Of a stretch of 64,000 nt of DNA, positions 33,011-41,818 are shown piece by piece. Both the position numbers and the translations under genes were made by a program. How positions within the stretch are numbered: the first letter of the stretch is position 1; each line of letters begins with the position of its first letter. Origin of the DNA: Comamonadaceae bacterium G21597-S1 (GTDB lineage: Bacteria > Pseudomonadota > Gammaproteobacteria > Burkholderiales > Burkholderiaceae_C); NCBI GenBank assembly GCA_027214345.1, contig JAPWHR010000004.1, positions 132,001-196,000 on the forward strand, given 5' to 3'. The notes below the pieces were generated by a model that saw only the letters and a list, made by a program, of their open reading frames with translations, did not search any database and was not told the DNA's origin.

Positions 33011-35410
33011 ATGAACCGCACCATGACCCTCCCCCCGCACACCGAAGCGGCATCGGCCGAATCCCCCGGCGCCGACGGACTGCATGTGCTGCTGGCCCGT
33101 GCGGTCGGCCAGGCCATGGAGCTGGCCGTGGCCAGCCACCGGGCGGGCGACCTGCCCGCGGCTCGGCAGATGTATCAGTCGGTACTGGAGCTGGCACCCG
33201 ATCAGTCCGATGCCCACCACAACCTGGCGGCGCTGGACCATCAGTCGGGCGACGCCGCGGCCGGCTTGCCGCACTTTCGCCGGGCGCTGGAGATCGATCC
33301 GGGCAACGATACCTACTGGAGCAGCCTGTTCGAGGCCTTGCTCGACGCGGGCGCGCTGGACGAGGCGATCGCCTTGCTGGAGCAACGCGCACGCGGCGGC
33401 ATGGCGGCCGCCGAGCTGGACGAGCGGGTCGCACGTGTGGTGGAGTTGCGCCGGGCTGGCTTGAGCCCGCGAGCGACGCCTGCGGCACAGCGGGCGAGCG
33501 ACAAGCAGGTGCGCGTGATCAAGGACCTGTTCCGTCGCGAGCAACTCGACGAGGTGGTCACGCGCGCGGGTGCGCTGACGCGGCGCCACCCAGGCGATCC
33601 GTTCGGCTGGAAGGCGCTGGGCGCAGCGCTGGTGAACCTGGACCGCAAGGACGATGCGCTGGCGCCACTGGCGCGTGCCGTGGCGCTGGCGCCCGGGGAC
33701 GTCAGCGCGCTGAGCAACTTTGCGTTCGCGTTGCAGAACCGGGGCCGTCCGGTCGAGGCGCAATGCCTTCTGCAGCTCGCCTTGACGATACAGCCGGATT
33801 TCGCCTCGGCGCTGGTCAACATGGGGGCCACCATGTTGAGTCAGAACCGGTATCCGGAGGCCGCCGCCTTCTATCGGCGGGGCCTGGAGGTCGAGCCGGG
33901 CTACGTTCCGGCCTACAGCCACCTGGCGCAGGTTGACGAGGAGCAGGGGCGGCTGGTGGACGCGGCCGAAGGTTACCGTCGCACGCTGGACCTGCTGGCG
34001 CAAGGCCCGGCGCAGCAGGCCGGCGTGCGCACGGACACCACGCAGGCCAATGCCCACCAGGGGCTCAGCAACGTGATGGCCAAGCTGGCCGATTTCGGCG
34101 GTGTGGTGGCGCAGTCCGATGCCGCGCTGGCGCTGTTGCCGCAGGACCGCGTGTTGTGGGAGAAGCGCCTGTATGCGTTCTCCTACCATCCCGACCTCGC
34201 CGTGGACGACATCTTTGGCGAGTTCGTGCGCTGGGGCGACTTGCATCCCCGTCCGGCGACCGATTTCTCGCGGCACGACCGCACGCCGGGGCGGCGGCTC
34301 AAGGTGGCCTATGTGTCGCCGGATTTCCGCCGCCATACGTCGCGGTTCTATTTCCATCCCCTGTTCGCCAACCACGACCATGCGCAGCTCGAGTTGTTCG
34401 CCTATTCGAACGTGCGCGCCGAAGATGCCTTCACGCGCAAGTTCCGGCAATGCTTCGACCACTGGCGCGACATCCGCGACCGCAGCGACGAAGAGGTGGC
34501 GCAGATGGCGCGCGACGACGGCATCGACATCCTGGTCGACTGCTGCAACCACATGCGCGACGACCGGCTGGGCGTGTTCGCGCTCAAACCCGCGCCCGTG
34601 CAGGTGACCTGGCTGGGGGCGGCCTGGACCACGGGTCTCGCCGCGGTCGACTACGTGCTGTACGACCAGTACCTCGCGCCTCCCGAGACCATCGCGCGCG
34701 AGACCATCGTGCGCCTGCCGCACTGCTTCGCCGCCTACGATCCGCTGGCCGCCTCCGATGCGCCCCGTCCGCCGCCGTGCCTGCGCAACGGTTACGTGAC
34801 GTTCGCCTATTCGGGGCGCACCGAGCGGCTCAACCATCACACGTTCCGCGTCTGGGGCGAGATCCTGCGCCGCATGCCCGATGCCCGGCTGGTGCTGGAC
34901 TTCAAGCATTTCACGGATCCGCGCAACCAGGCGTATTTCGTGCGCCTGATGCGCGAGCAGGGCGTCGACACGGACCGGGTCGACATGCGCAACAGCAGCA
35001 ACATCTTCACCGGCCTGCACGACTTCGACATCGTGCTCGACAGCTTTCCGCACAGCGGCGGCACCATGCTGGTCGACGCCTTGTGGATGGGGGTGCCGAC
35101 ACTCACGCTGGCGGGGCGCCCGCCGCTGGGGCGCATCGGGTCGACCTTCATGATGAACCTCGGCCTGCCCGAGTGGATCGCGCAGGACGAAGCCGGCTTC
35201 GTCGACAAGGCGGTGGCGTTCGCCAGCGACCCCCAGGCACTGGCCCGCCTGCGTGCCGGCATGCGCGAACGCATGCTGAACTCGCCGTTCATGGACGGCC
35301 CGGGGTTCTCGCGCGCCGTCGAGTGGGCCTTTCGCGCCATGTGGACCCGGTATTGCCAGGGCTTGCCTGCCCAGGCCATCGACGTGCCGTCCCAAGCGCG
35401 AGCCGCGTGA
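33011..35410 (+). CDS. TPR-GT41 O-linked glycosyltransferase (OGT/SPINDLY type), likely flagellin transferase
   Basis: A 799-residue protein. Residues from about 30 to 360 are tetratricopeptide repeats (AARQMYQSVLELAPDQSDAH, ALEIDPGNDTYWSSLFEAL, and others with the LxPG spacing). The C-terminal half matches GT41 O-GlcNAc-transferase: VSPDFRRHTSRFYFHPL with the conserved His, IDILVDCCNHMRDDRLGVF, PVQVTWLGAAWTTGLAAVDY and FPHSGGTMLVDALWMGVPT. Such enzymes glycosylate Ser/Thr of proteins. First gene of a six-gene run between flhD and two flagellin genes, so the likely substrate is flagellin. The ATG at 33011 is chosen; 33023 is also possible. Confidence 0.88.
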   Translation: MNRTMTLPPHTEAASAESPGADGLHVLLARAVGQAMELAVASHRAGDLPAARQMYQSVLELAPDQSDAHHNLAALDHQSGDAAAGLPHFRRALEIDPGNDTYWSSLFEALLDAGALDEAIALLEQRARGGMAAAELDERVARVVELRRAGLSPRATPAAQRASDKQVRVIKDLFRREQLDEVVTRAGALTRRHPGDPFGWKALGAALVNLDRKDDALAPLARAVALAPGDVSALSNFAFALQNRGRPVEAQCLLQLALTIQPDFASALVNMGATMLSQNRYPEAAAFYRRGLEVEPGYVPAYSHLAQVDEEQGRLVDAAEGYRRTLDLLAQGPAQQAGVRTDTTQANAHQGLSNVMAKLADFGGVVAQSDAALALLPQDRVLWEKRLYAFSYHPDLAVDDIFGEFVRWGDLHPRPATDFSRHDRTPGRRLKVAYVSPDFRRHTSRFYFHPLFANHDHAQLELFAYSNVRAEDAFTRKFRQCFDHWRDIRDRSDEEVAQMARDDGIDILVDCCNHMRDDRLGVFALKPAPVQVTWLGAAWTTGLAAVDYVLYDQYLAPPETIARETIVRLPHCFAAYDPLAASDAPRPPPCLRNGYVTFAYSGRTERLNHHTFRVWGEILRRMPDARLVLDFKHFTDPRNQAYFVRLMREQGVDTDRVDMRNSSNIFTGLHDFDIVLDSFPHSGGTMLVDALWMGVPTLTLAGRPPLGRIGSTFMMNLGLPEWIAQDEAGFVDKAVAFASDPQALARLRAGMRERMLNSPFMDGPGFSRAVEWAFRAMWTRYCQGLPAQAIDVPSQARAA

Positions 35411-35521
35411 TGGCGGCCGGGCGTCCCGCCGGTGGCCTGCGCGATCGGCCGCAGCGGCCGTGTACCGAGCCGCCCGCCGCTTTCGGTGCACACTTGCAGG
35501 TTTCACCATCGGAGCCGTTTC

Positions 35522-36082
35522 TTGCCTGATCTGGACCTGTCACCCACGCCGCTGCCGGGCGTCATGTTGGTACGCCGGCGACCGCATTCGGACGACCGCG
35601 GCAGTTTTGCCCGTCTGTTCTGTGCCGATGCGCTGGCCCCGGCCGGGTGGAAGGGGCCGATCGCCCAGATCAACCACAGCCGGACCACGGCACGTGGCGC
35701 GGTGCGCGGATTGCACTACCAGCATGCCCCTGCGGCGGAGATGAAGCTGGTCAGCTGCGTGCAGGGCCAGGTGTGGGACGTCGCGGTGGATCTGCGCCGC
35801 GATTCCCCGACCTTTCTGCGCTGGCATGCCCAGATCCTGTCGCCCGAGCTTGCGGTCGCGATGCTGATTCCACCGGGTTGCGCGCATGGGTTCCAGGCCT
35901 TGAGCGACGACGTGCAACTGATCTATTGCCATTCCATGCCCTATGCGCCGCAGCACCAGGGTGGCGTGTCCGCGGCCGACCCGCGCCTGGCCATCGCCTG
36001 GCCCCTGCCGATCGCCAGGATGTCGGAGCGCGACGCGTCACTGCCGCCGCTCGAGGATGGTTTTGCGGGGCTCGCTCCATGA
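35522..36082 (+). CDS. dTDP-sugar 3,5-epimerase (RmlC/RfbC family)
   Basis: A 186-residue cupin protein that would epimerise a 4-keto-6-deoxy sugar nucleotide. Seen: RGAVRGLHYQ with the catalytic His about residue 65, VWDVAVDLRRDSPTF, and PPGCAHGFQALSDDVQLIY. No ATG fits; TTG at 35522 with GGAG 6 bases upstream gives the family length, whereas upstream in-frame starts add unrelated residues. The next gene starts within its stop (ATGA overlap). The dehydratase and nucleotidyltransferase of this pathway are not in the window. Enzyme could act at C3, C5 or both. Confidence 0.85.
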   Translation: MPDLDLSPTPLPGVMLVRRRPHSDDRGSFARLFCADALAPAGWKGPIAQINHSRTTARGAVRGLHYQHAPAAEMKLVSCVQGQVWDVAVDLRRDSPTFLRWHAQILSPELAVAMLIPPGCAHGFQALSDDVQLIYCHSMPYAPQHQGGVSAADPRLAIAWPLPIARMSERDASLPPLEDGFAGLAP

Positions 36083-37308
36083 AGTGCCGGCACTGCGGCG
36101 CCGCGCTCGATCTCGCGATGCTGGATCTCGGCCACGCGCCGCCGTCCAATGCGTTCCTCGATGCGGATCGCCTGCGCGCGCCCGAGGCCTGGTATCCGCT
36201 GCGGGTGCTGGTCTGCCAGAGCTGCTGGCTGGTGCAGACGCAGGAACATGACGCGGACAGCGCGTTGTTCGGCGACGACTATGCGTATTTCAGCAGTTAT
36301 TCGAGCTCCTGGCTGAACCATGCCCGGACCTACGTCGCGTCCATGATCGAGCGGCTGCGACTGGGGCCGCAACACCGGGTGGTGGAGGTCGCCGCCAACG
36401 ACGGCTACCTGCTGCAATACGTGCAGCAGGCCGGCGTGCCGTGTTACGGCGTGGAGCCCACCGCCGGCACGGCGGCTGTGGCGCTGGGCAAGGGGCTGGA
36501 AGTCGTGCAGGCGTTCTTCGGCGTCGAACTGGCGCGCCGGCTGCGCGAGCAGGGGCGTCAGGCGGACCTGATGGTGGCCAACAACGTGCTGGCCCATGTG
36601 CCGGACATCAACGACTTCGTGGCCGGATTCGCCGAATTGCTCCAGCCCGATGGTGTGGCCACGTTCGAGTTTGCGCACCTGTTGCAGATGGTTCAGGGGT
36701 GCCAGTTCGACACCGCGTACCACGAGCACTTCTATTACCTGTCGTTGACGGCGGTCGAGCGGATCTTCGCTGCCAACGGCCTGGTGGTGACGGATGTGCA
36801 GAACCTGCCGACCCATGGCGGCAGCCTGCGCGTGTTTGCGCAACGCAGCGATACCGGCCGAGCCGTTCGCTGTCCGGCCGTGGACGCATTGCTGGCGCAC
36901 GAGCAGGCGATGGGCATCCAGGATCCGGCGTTCTACGCCGATTTCCAGTGCCAGGCCATCCGCATCAAGCACGAGTTGCTGGCCTACCTGCTGCAATGCA
37001 GGCGCGACGGTATTTCGGTCGCCGCCTATGGCGCGGCGGCCAAGGGCAACACGTTGCTGAACTTCGCCGGCGTGCGCGCCGACCTGCTGCCGTTCGTCGT
37101 GGACCGCAGCCCGTCCAAGCAGGGGCGTTATCTGCCGGGCAGCCGCATACCGGTACTCGATGAGTCCGCCCTGGAGACGTACCGGCCGGATCGGATCCTG
37201 ATCCTGCCCTGGAACCTGCAGCCCGAGCTGGTGCGCCAGCTGGCCTATGCCCGAAAATGGGGTGCCCGGCTCGTCACCGCGGTGCCGCGACTCGAAGAGC
37301 TGGCATGA
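36079..37308 (+). CDS. Sugar-nucleotide C-methyltransferase (TylC3-like)
   Basis: A 409-residue SAM-dependent methyltransferase in three parts: an N-terminal zinc-binding domain with C3, C6, C46 and C49; a Rossmann SAM domain with VVEVAANDGY at 101-110; and a C-terminal domain with FGSYGAAAKGN-like AAYGAAAKGNTLLNFAGV. These are the Methyltransf_13 and Methyltransf_14 regions of enzymes that C-methylate 4-keto-deoxysugars such as TylC3. Start codon lies in the preceding stop. Implies a branched-chain sugar on the flagellin or on another glycan. Exact position methylated unknown. Confidence 0.85.
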   Translation: MKCRHCGAALDLAMLDLGHAPPSNAFLDADRLRAPEAWYPLRVLVCQSCWLVQTQEHDADSALFGDDYAYFSSYSSSWLNHARTYVASMIERLRLGPQHRVVEVAANDGYLLQYVQQAGVPCYGVEPTAGTAAVALGKGLEVVQAFFGVELARRLREQGRQADLMVANNVLAHVPDINDFVAGFAELLQPDGVATFEFAHLLQMVQGCQFDTAYHEHFYYLSLTAVERIFAANGLVVTDVQNLPTHGGSLRVFAQRSDTGRAVRCPAVDALLAHEQAMGIQDPAFYADFQCQAIRIKHELLAYLLQCRRDGISVAAYGAAAKGNTLLNFAGVRADLLPFVVDRSPSKQGRYLPGSRIPVLDESALETYRPDRILILPWNLQPELVRQLAYARKWGARLVTAVPRLEELA

Positions 37309-37365
37309 TCGGACGAGGAAGGCGGCGGGCGGTCCGTTGCCGCCATACGGATGGGAGCTGTCGTC

Positions 37366-38478
37366 ATGGCTGAGCGTATCCCCTATACCCGGCCGTCGGT
37401 CACCGCGCGCGAGTCCGGTTATGTGACGGACGCCGCCGTCAATGGGTGGGGCGCGCATTGCTACGACTACATCGAACGCTTCGAGGCGGCCTTCCGCGAA
37501 CACCTGGGCAGCCGGTTCGCCGTCGCCACCTCGAGCTGCACCGGCGCCATGCATCTGGGGCTGGCCGCGCTGGGCATCGGGCCCGGTGACGAGGTGATCC
37601 TGGCCGACAGCAATTGGATCGCCACGGTCGCGCCGGTCGTGCATCTCGGCGCACAACCGGTCTTCGTCGACATCCTGCCCGACAGCTGGTGCCTGGATCC
37701 GGACAAGGTCCGCCAGGCCATCACGCCGCGGACCCGGGCCATCATCGCCGTGCACCTGTACGGCAACGTGTGCGACATGGATCGCCTGCTGGCGATCGGC
37801 AACGAATACGGCATCGCGGTGATCGAGGACGCGGCCGAGGCCGTCGGCTCGCGCCACCGGGGACGGGCAGCCGGTTCGCTGGGGGCGTTCGGCACCTTTT
37901 CGTTCCACGGCACGAAGACTGTCTCGACCGGCGAAGGCGGCATGTTCGTCACGGACGATGCCGCGCTGCATGAGACGGTGCTGACCCTGTCCAACCACGG
38001 CCGCGCGCGCGCGCAGACGCGGCAGTTCTGGCCCGATCGCGTGGGTTTCAAGTACAAGATGTCGAACCTGCAGGCCGCGATGGGCTGCGCGCAGATCGAG
38101 CGGATCGACGAGCTGGTGGCCCGCAAGCGCGCGGTCTTCGACCACTATGCCCGCCAGCTCGAGGGACTTGCCGGGCTTTCGCTCAATCCGGAACCGACCG
38201 GCATGGTCAATGGCTACTGGATGCCGACCGTGGTGTTCGATCGGGAGACCGGCGTGACGCGGGAGTCTCTGTGTGCGGCCTTCGGCCACGCCAACATCGA
38301 TGCGCGGGTGTTTTTCCATCCCCTGTCCGGATTGCCGATGTTCGAGGACCGGCGCGGCAATACCTGGGCCTGGGACATCCCCACCCGGGCCATCAACCTG
38401 CCGAGTTTTCACGACATGACGCAGCCGCAGCAGGAGCGGGTCGTCGACGTGGTGCGCCAGGTCCTGAAAGCGAGTTGA
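37366..38478 (+). CDS. DegT/DnrJ/EryC1/StrS sugar aminotransferase
   Basis: A 370-residue PLP-dependent aminotransferase that adds an amino group to a keto-sugar nucleotide. The Schiff-base lysine is K184 in SFHGTKTVSTGEGG; cofactor contacts AVIEDAAEAVGS and FAVATSSCTGAMHLGL are visible. The ATG at 37366 has GGGAG about 9 bases before it; the ATG at 37351 lacks one. Works with the epimerase and methyltransferase in the same run, so the product is probably an amino-deoxy, C-methylated sugar. Length typical. Confidence 0.92.
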   Translation: MAERIPYTRPSVTARESGYVTDAAVNGWGAHCYDYIERFEAAFREHLGSRFAVATSSCTGAMHLGLAALGIGPGDEVILADSNWIATVAPVVHLGAQPVFVDILPDSWCLDPDKVRQAITPRTRAIIAVHLYGNVCDMDRLLAIGNEYGIAVIEDAAEAVGSRHRGRAAGSLGAFGTFSFHGTKTVSTGEGGMFVTDDAALHETVLTLSNHGRARAQTRQFWPDRVGFKYKMSNLQAAMGCAQIERIDELVARKRAVFDHYARQLEGLAGLSLNPEPTGMVNGYWMPTVVFDRETGVTRESLCAAFGHANIDARVFFHPLSGLPMFEDRRGNTWAWDIPTRAINLPSFHDMTQPQQERVVDVVRQVLKAS

Positions 38479-38482
38479 CACG

Positions 38483-39271
38483 ATGTTGGATTTCGATGGC
38501 ATCCGGAACTACTGGGATACCCGTGCTTCGGGCGACAGCAGCGCCCAATCGACGACCCAGGACGTCTACCTGCGCGAGATCGAATACCGCGTGTTGTCCG
38601 AACGCGTCGGCCGCTTGCGGCCTTCGCGTGTGGCCGACGTGGGTTGTGGCGACGGCCGCACGACGCTGCGCCTGGCCGCCGGTTGCGCGGACGTGACCTT
38701 CGAGGGCTACGACTATGCGGCGTCGATGATCGACAACGCCCGCGCCAGCGGCACGGCCGCGTCGGCAGCCAACGTCCGATTTGCGCAGCGCGACATCATG
38801 GACGGCCTTCCCGAGCGATTCGACCTGGTCTACACCACCCGATGCCTGATCAACCTGCCGTCATGGGACATGCAGATGGCTGCGATGCGCCATATCCATG
38901 CCGGGCTCGCTGACGGCGGAACGTACCTGATGGTCGAGAACTTCCAGGAAGGCCACGACAACTTCAACGCGGTGCGGCGGGCCTATGGACTGCCCGAGAT
39001 CGCGGTGCGGTCGCACAACTTCTTCTTTCAGCGCCCGCGGCTGATCGATTTCATGGCGCCGCTGTTCGAGCTGCAGGAGGAACTGAACATCAGCAGCACC
39101 TATTACCTGACCAGCCGGGTGGTCTACGCGCGGATCTGCGCGGACCAGGGCGCGACGCCTGACTATTTCGACGACCATCATCGCCTGGCCGCGGGCCTGC
39201 CCTTTGCCGGCGAGTTCGGCCCGGTGCGCCTGCTCGTGTTCCAGAAGAAGGCACCGGAGGCGGGGCGATGA
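38483..39271 (+). CDS. Class I SAM-dependent methyltransferase
   Basis: A 262-residue methyltransferase with motif I VADVGCGDGRTT near residues 50-60 and an acidic strand end EGYDYAASMIDNAR, then FDLVYTTRCLINLPSWDMQM. The N-terminal IRNYWDTRASGDSSAQSTTQ resembles enzymes that methylate glycan or lipid sugars. It begins 4 bases after the aminotransferase and overlaps the next gene by 4 bases. The substrate is unknown: N- or O-methylation of the amino sugar is a reasonable guess. Confidence 0.82.
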   Translation: MLDFDGIRNYWDTRASGDSSAQSTTQDVYLREIEYRVLSERVGRLRPSRVADVGCGDGRTTLRLAAGCADVTFEGYDYAASMIDNARASGTAASAANVRFAQRDIMDGLPERFDLVYTTRCLINLPSWDMQMAAMRHIHAGLADGGTYLMVENFQEGHDNFNAVRRAYGLPEIAVRSHNFFFQRPRLIDFMAPLFELQEELNISSTYYLTSRVVYARICADQGATPDYFDDHHRLAAGLPFAGEFGPVRLLVFQKKAPEAGR

Positions 39272-40005
39272 GCCATGACGACGTGGTGCGGCGCAATATC
39301 GCGGCACTGGGACAGGACACGGCGCTGCAGTCACGCTCGATCGACTGGGTGCGCGACAGCGCGGCCCATGGGTATTCGTACAACTTCTCCTGGATGGGCC
39401 GGCCCATCATCCAGTACCCCCAGGACATGGTGGCGATGCAGGAGATCATCTGGTCGGTGCAGCCGGACCTGGTGATCGAGACCGGCATCGCGCATGGCGG
39501 CTCGCTGGTCTATTACGCGGCGCTGCTGGAGCTCAACGCGGCCTGCGGGGGGCCGCAGGATGCGGCGGTGCTGGGCATCGACATCGAGATTCGTCCCCAC
39601 AACCGGGCCGCCATCGAGGCGCATCCGCTGTTTCGCCGCATGGCGCTGATCGAAGGCTCCAGCGTGGACCCGGTCATTGTCGATGCCGTGTGCCGGCGCG
39701 CGCGCCAGGCCCGCCGTGTGCTGGTGTGCCTGGACAGCAACCATGCACATGCGCACGTGCTGGCCGAACTCGAGGCATATGCGCCGCTGGTGTCGGTCGG
39801 CAGTTATTGCGTGGTGTTCGACACCATCGTCGAGGATCTGCCCAAGACCCTGTATCCGCAGCGGCCGTGGGGGCCGGGTGACAACCCGCGCACGGCGGTG
39901 CGGCAGTTTCTTGACTCACATGCCGAATTCGAGGTGGACCGGCGCATCGACCACAAGCTGCTGATCAGCGTGGCGCCGGGAGGGTACCTGCGGCGGGTCC
40001 GTTGA
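39268..40005 (+). CDS. CmcI / cephalosporin-hydroxylase family protein (probable O-methyltransferase)
   Basis: A 245-residue protein of the CmcI-type family, which contains cephalosporin 7-hydroxylase and rhamnosyl O-methyltransferases. Seen: WVRDSAAHGYSYNFSWMGRP, the SAM-like VIETGIAHGGSLVYYA, and GIDIEIRPHNRAAIEAHP with IEGSSVDPVIVDAV and FDTIVEDLP. Members in polysaccharide loci act as sugar O-methyltransferases, so that activity is preferred over hydroxylation. Overlaps the previous gene by 4 bases and ends 26 bases from the convergent flagellin gene. Confidence 0.82.
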   Translation: MSHDDVVRRNIAALGQDTALQSRSIDWVRDSAAHGYSYNFSWMGRPIIQYPQDMVAMQEIIWSVQPDLVIETGIAHGGSLVYYAALLELNAACGGPQDAAVLGIDIEIRPHNRAAIEAHPLFRRMALIEGSSVDPVIVDAVCRRARQARRVLVCLDSNHAHAHVLAELEAYAPLVSVGSYCVVFDTIVEDLPKTLYPQRPWGPGDNPRTAVRQFLDSHAEFEVDRRIDHKLLISVAPGGYLRRVR

Positions 40006-40007
40006 AC

Positions 40008-40025
40008 GGCGGCCGGGGCCGCCGA
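40008..40025. terminator. Hairpin between the convergent CmcI and flagellin genes
   Basis: A 7-bp stem CGGCGGC / GCCGCCG with a 4-base loop, just between the two stop codons. It could end both transcripts. No T-run. Confidence 0.45.
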
Positions 40026-40031
40026 CGCGCG

Positions 40032-41501
40032 TCAGTTCTGCAGCAATGCCAGGACCTGTTGCGGCAACTGGTTGGCCTGGGCCACCATGGCGGTGCCGGC
40101 CTGTTGCAGGATCTGGGCCCGGGCCAGGTTGGCCGTTTCCTGCGCGAAGTCGGCGTCCAGGATGCGCGAACGCGACGCCGACAGGTTTTCGGAGGTGACC
40201 TGCAGGTTGGCGATGGAAGTCTCGAAGCGCGATTGCAGCGCGCCGAGCCGGGCGCGCTCGCCGTTGATGAAACCCAGCGCCGAGTCGACCGTCTTGAGCG
40301 CCTGGGTCGCCTTGGCAAAGGTCGTCACGTCCAGGTCCGAAACCTTGTTCAGCGTCGAACCACCATCCACCGCCAGGTTGGTCGTCGTCACGTCGACGGC
40401 GAACGACTTGTCCGAGTCCAGCGTGATGTAGCCGACGACGGTCGATGTCGCGGCCGTCGCGTCGGCCGTCAGCGTGACCGGCGCGCCCGAGGCGGCGCCG
40501 TTGCTGCCGAGTTTCTGCACCGCGATGTCGCCGGCGTTCGGTACCGCGGTGTCGGCCACCGAGATGTCGTTGCCGGTGGCGTTGGTCAATACGACGGCCG
40601 TGCCGGTGGAGTTGAGCGAGGCGGTGATGCCGGTTTTCGACGATTGGTCGTTGATGGCCGTCACGGCCGTGGCCAGGCCGTCGGTGGTCGTCGCCGAGGC
40701 AATGGTGAACGCGACGGCCTGGGGCGCCACGTTGTCCGATTGCAGCGTCAGGTTGTAGGCGCCGGCGGCCGCAAAGGTCAGGCTCAGCTCGGTACGCGCC
40801 GTAGCCACGACACCGGTCACCGGTGCGGCCAGGTTGATCTTGTCGGTATTGGCCTTGGCCGTGCTGTTGACGTCCACCGTGATCGTGGCGCTGCCCAGCG
40901 TGCCGTTGACGATCATCGTTCCGGCCACGGTTGTGTTCGCGCCCGGAGCCGCCAGCACCGCTGCGCCGCCCGCAGCCTGCAACTGGTTATTGCCGTAGAC
41001 GTTGGTGCGCATGTTGGCCGTGGTCGCCGTGATGGTCTGGTTGGCGTTGGCGCCGACCTGGAACTGCTGCGTGCCGAAGGTGCCGTCGAGCAGGCGCTGG
41101 CCGTTGAACTCGGTCGTCTGCGCGATGCGGTCAAGTTCGGTGACCAGTTGGGTCACTTCCTGCTGCAGTGCCTGGCGGTCGCTGGCGCTGTTCGTGGCGT
41201 TGGCCGACTGGACGGCCAGTTCGCGTACCCGCTGCAGGATATTGCCGGCGCCGCTCATCGCGCCTTCCGTGGTCTGGGCCAGCGAGATACCGTCGTTGGC
41301 GTTGCGCGCGGCCTGGTTCAGGCCCCTGATCTGGGTCGTGAAACGCTCGGAGATGGCCAGGCCGGCGGCATCGTCCTTGGCGCTGTTGATGCGCAGGCCC
41401 GAGGACAGGCGCTGGATCGAGGTCGTCAGGGACGCTGCGCTGGTGCTCAGGTTGCGCTGAGTCGTCAGTGAATTGATATTGGTATTGATGACGGAAGCCA
41501 T
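40032..41501 (-). CDS. fliC: Flagellin FliC, copy 1
   Basis: A 489-residue filament subunit. The conserved D0/D1 ends are present: [57 protein letters not shown] (a TLR5-recognised type of segment) and the C-terminal [19 protein letters not shown] and [15 protein letters not shown]. Residues about 170 to 390 are Ala/Thr/Ser-rich and divergent, with many Ser/Thr that could carry glycans. Divergent from copy 2 across 317 bases. No clear sigma-28 promoter was found upstream. Confidence 0.96.
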   Translation of the reverse strand: MASVINTNINSLTTQRNLSTSAASLTTSIQRLSSGLRINSAKDDAAGLAISERFTTQIRGLNQAARNANDGISLAQTTEGAMSGAGNILQRVRELAVQSANATNSASDRQALQQEVTQLVTELDRIAQTTEFNGQRLLDGTFGTQQFQVGANANQTITATTANMRTNVYGNNQLQAAGGAAVLAAPGANTTVAGTMIVNGTLGSATITVDVNSTAKANTDKINLAAPVTGVVATARTELSLTFAAAGAYNLTLQSDNVAPQAVAFTIASATTTDGLATAVTAINDQSSKTGITASLNSTGTAVVLTNATGNDISVADTAVPNAGDIAVQKLGSNGAASGAPVTLTADATAATSTVVGYITLDSDKSFAVDVTTTNLAVDGGSTLNKVSDLDVTTFAKATQALKTVDSALGFINGERARLGALQSRFETSIANLQVTSENLSASRSRILDADFAQETANLARAQILQQAGTAMVAQANQLPQQVLALLQN

Positions 41502-41652
41502 GGAATTCTCCTGGTGGCGCCGGCGCATCGGAAGGTCGGGAAAGCCTCCGGATGCCGGCAAGACGGGACCGTTGGGAGAATTGTGGGCACTTGAAGATTG
41601 ACTGTAAGCCGGATAAAGCTGCCAAAAATCACCCAGTTTTTCGGTTTCACCC

Positions 41653-41679
41653 TCAAGTTTTCGTTCCGGCACCCGAAAT
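41653..41679 (+). promoter_or_regulatory. Sigma-28-like promoter of fliC copy 2
   Basis: TCAAGTTT (41653-41660), an 11-base spacer and CCCGAAAT (41672-41679). The -35 fits the FliA consensus in 6 of 8 positions, the -10 in 5 of 8. It lies in the 317-base gap between the two divergent flagellin genes (41502-41818), which holds no coding region, and implies a leader of about 130 bases. Confidence 0.65.
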
Positions 41680-41818
41680 TTCATGCAACGGGTTGCTTGA
41701 AGGGCTCGTGGTTCGGGGCTTCCGGTCAACGGCGTCCCGGGCATTGCAGCCAGCTTCGTTCTGGCGATCAGGCTGGCAGCAATGCCGGAAAACAGTCAGC
41801 TTTTTGTGGAGTAACACT

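Noticed and set aside
32942-35509. An 855-codon open frame on the minus strand opposite the GT41 gene
   Set aside because: Same codon-position shadow effect; no recognisable domains, while the plus strand shows TPR and GT41 motifs.
41580-41660. A GG-N10-GC pattern on the minus strand upstream of fliC copy 1, resembling a sigma-54 promoter
   Set aside because: The rest of the consensus is poor and the window carries FlhDC and FliA control, with no sigma-54 activator; such spacing occurs often by chance.
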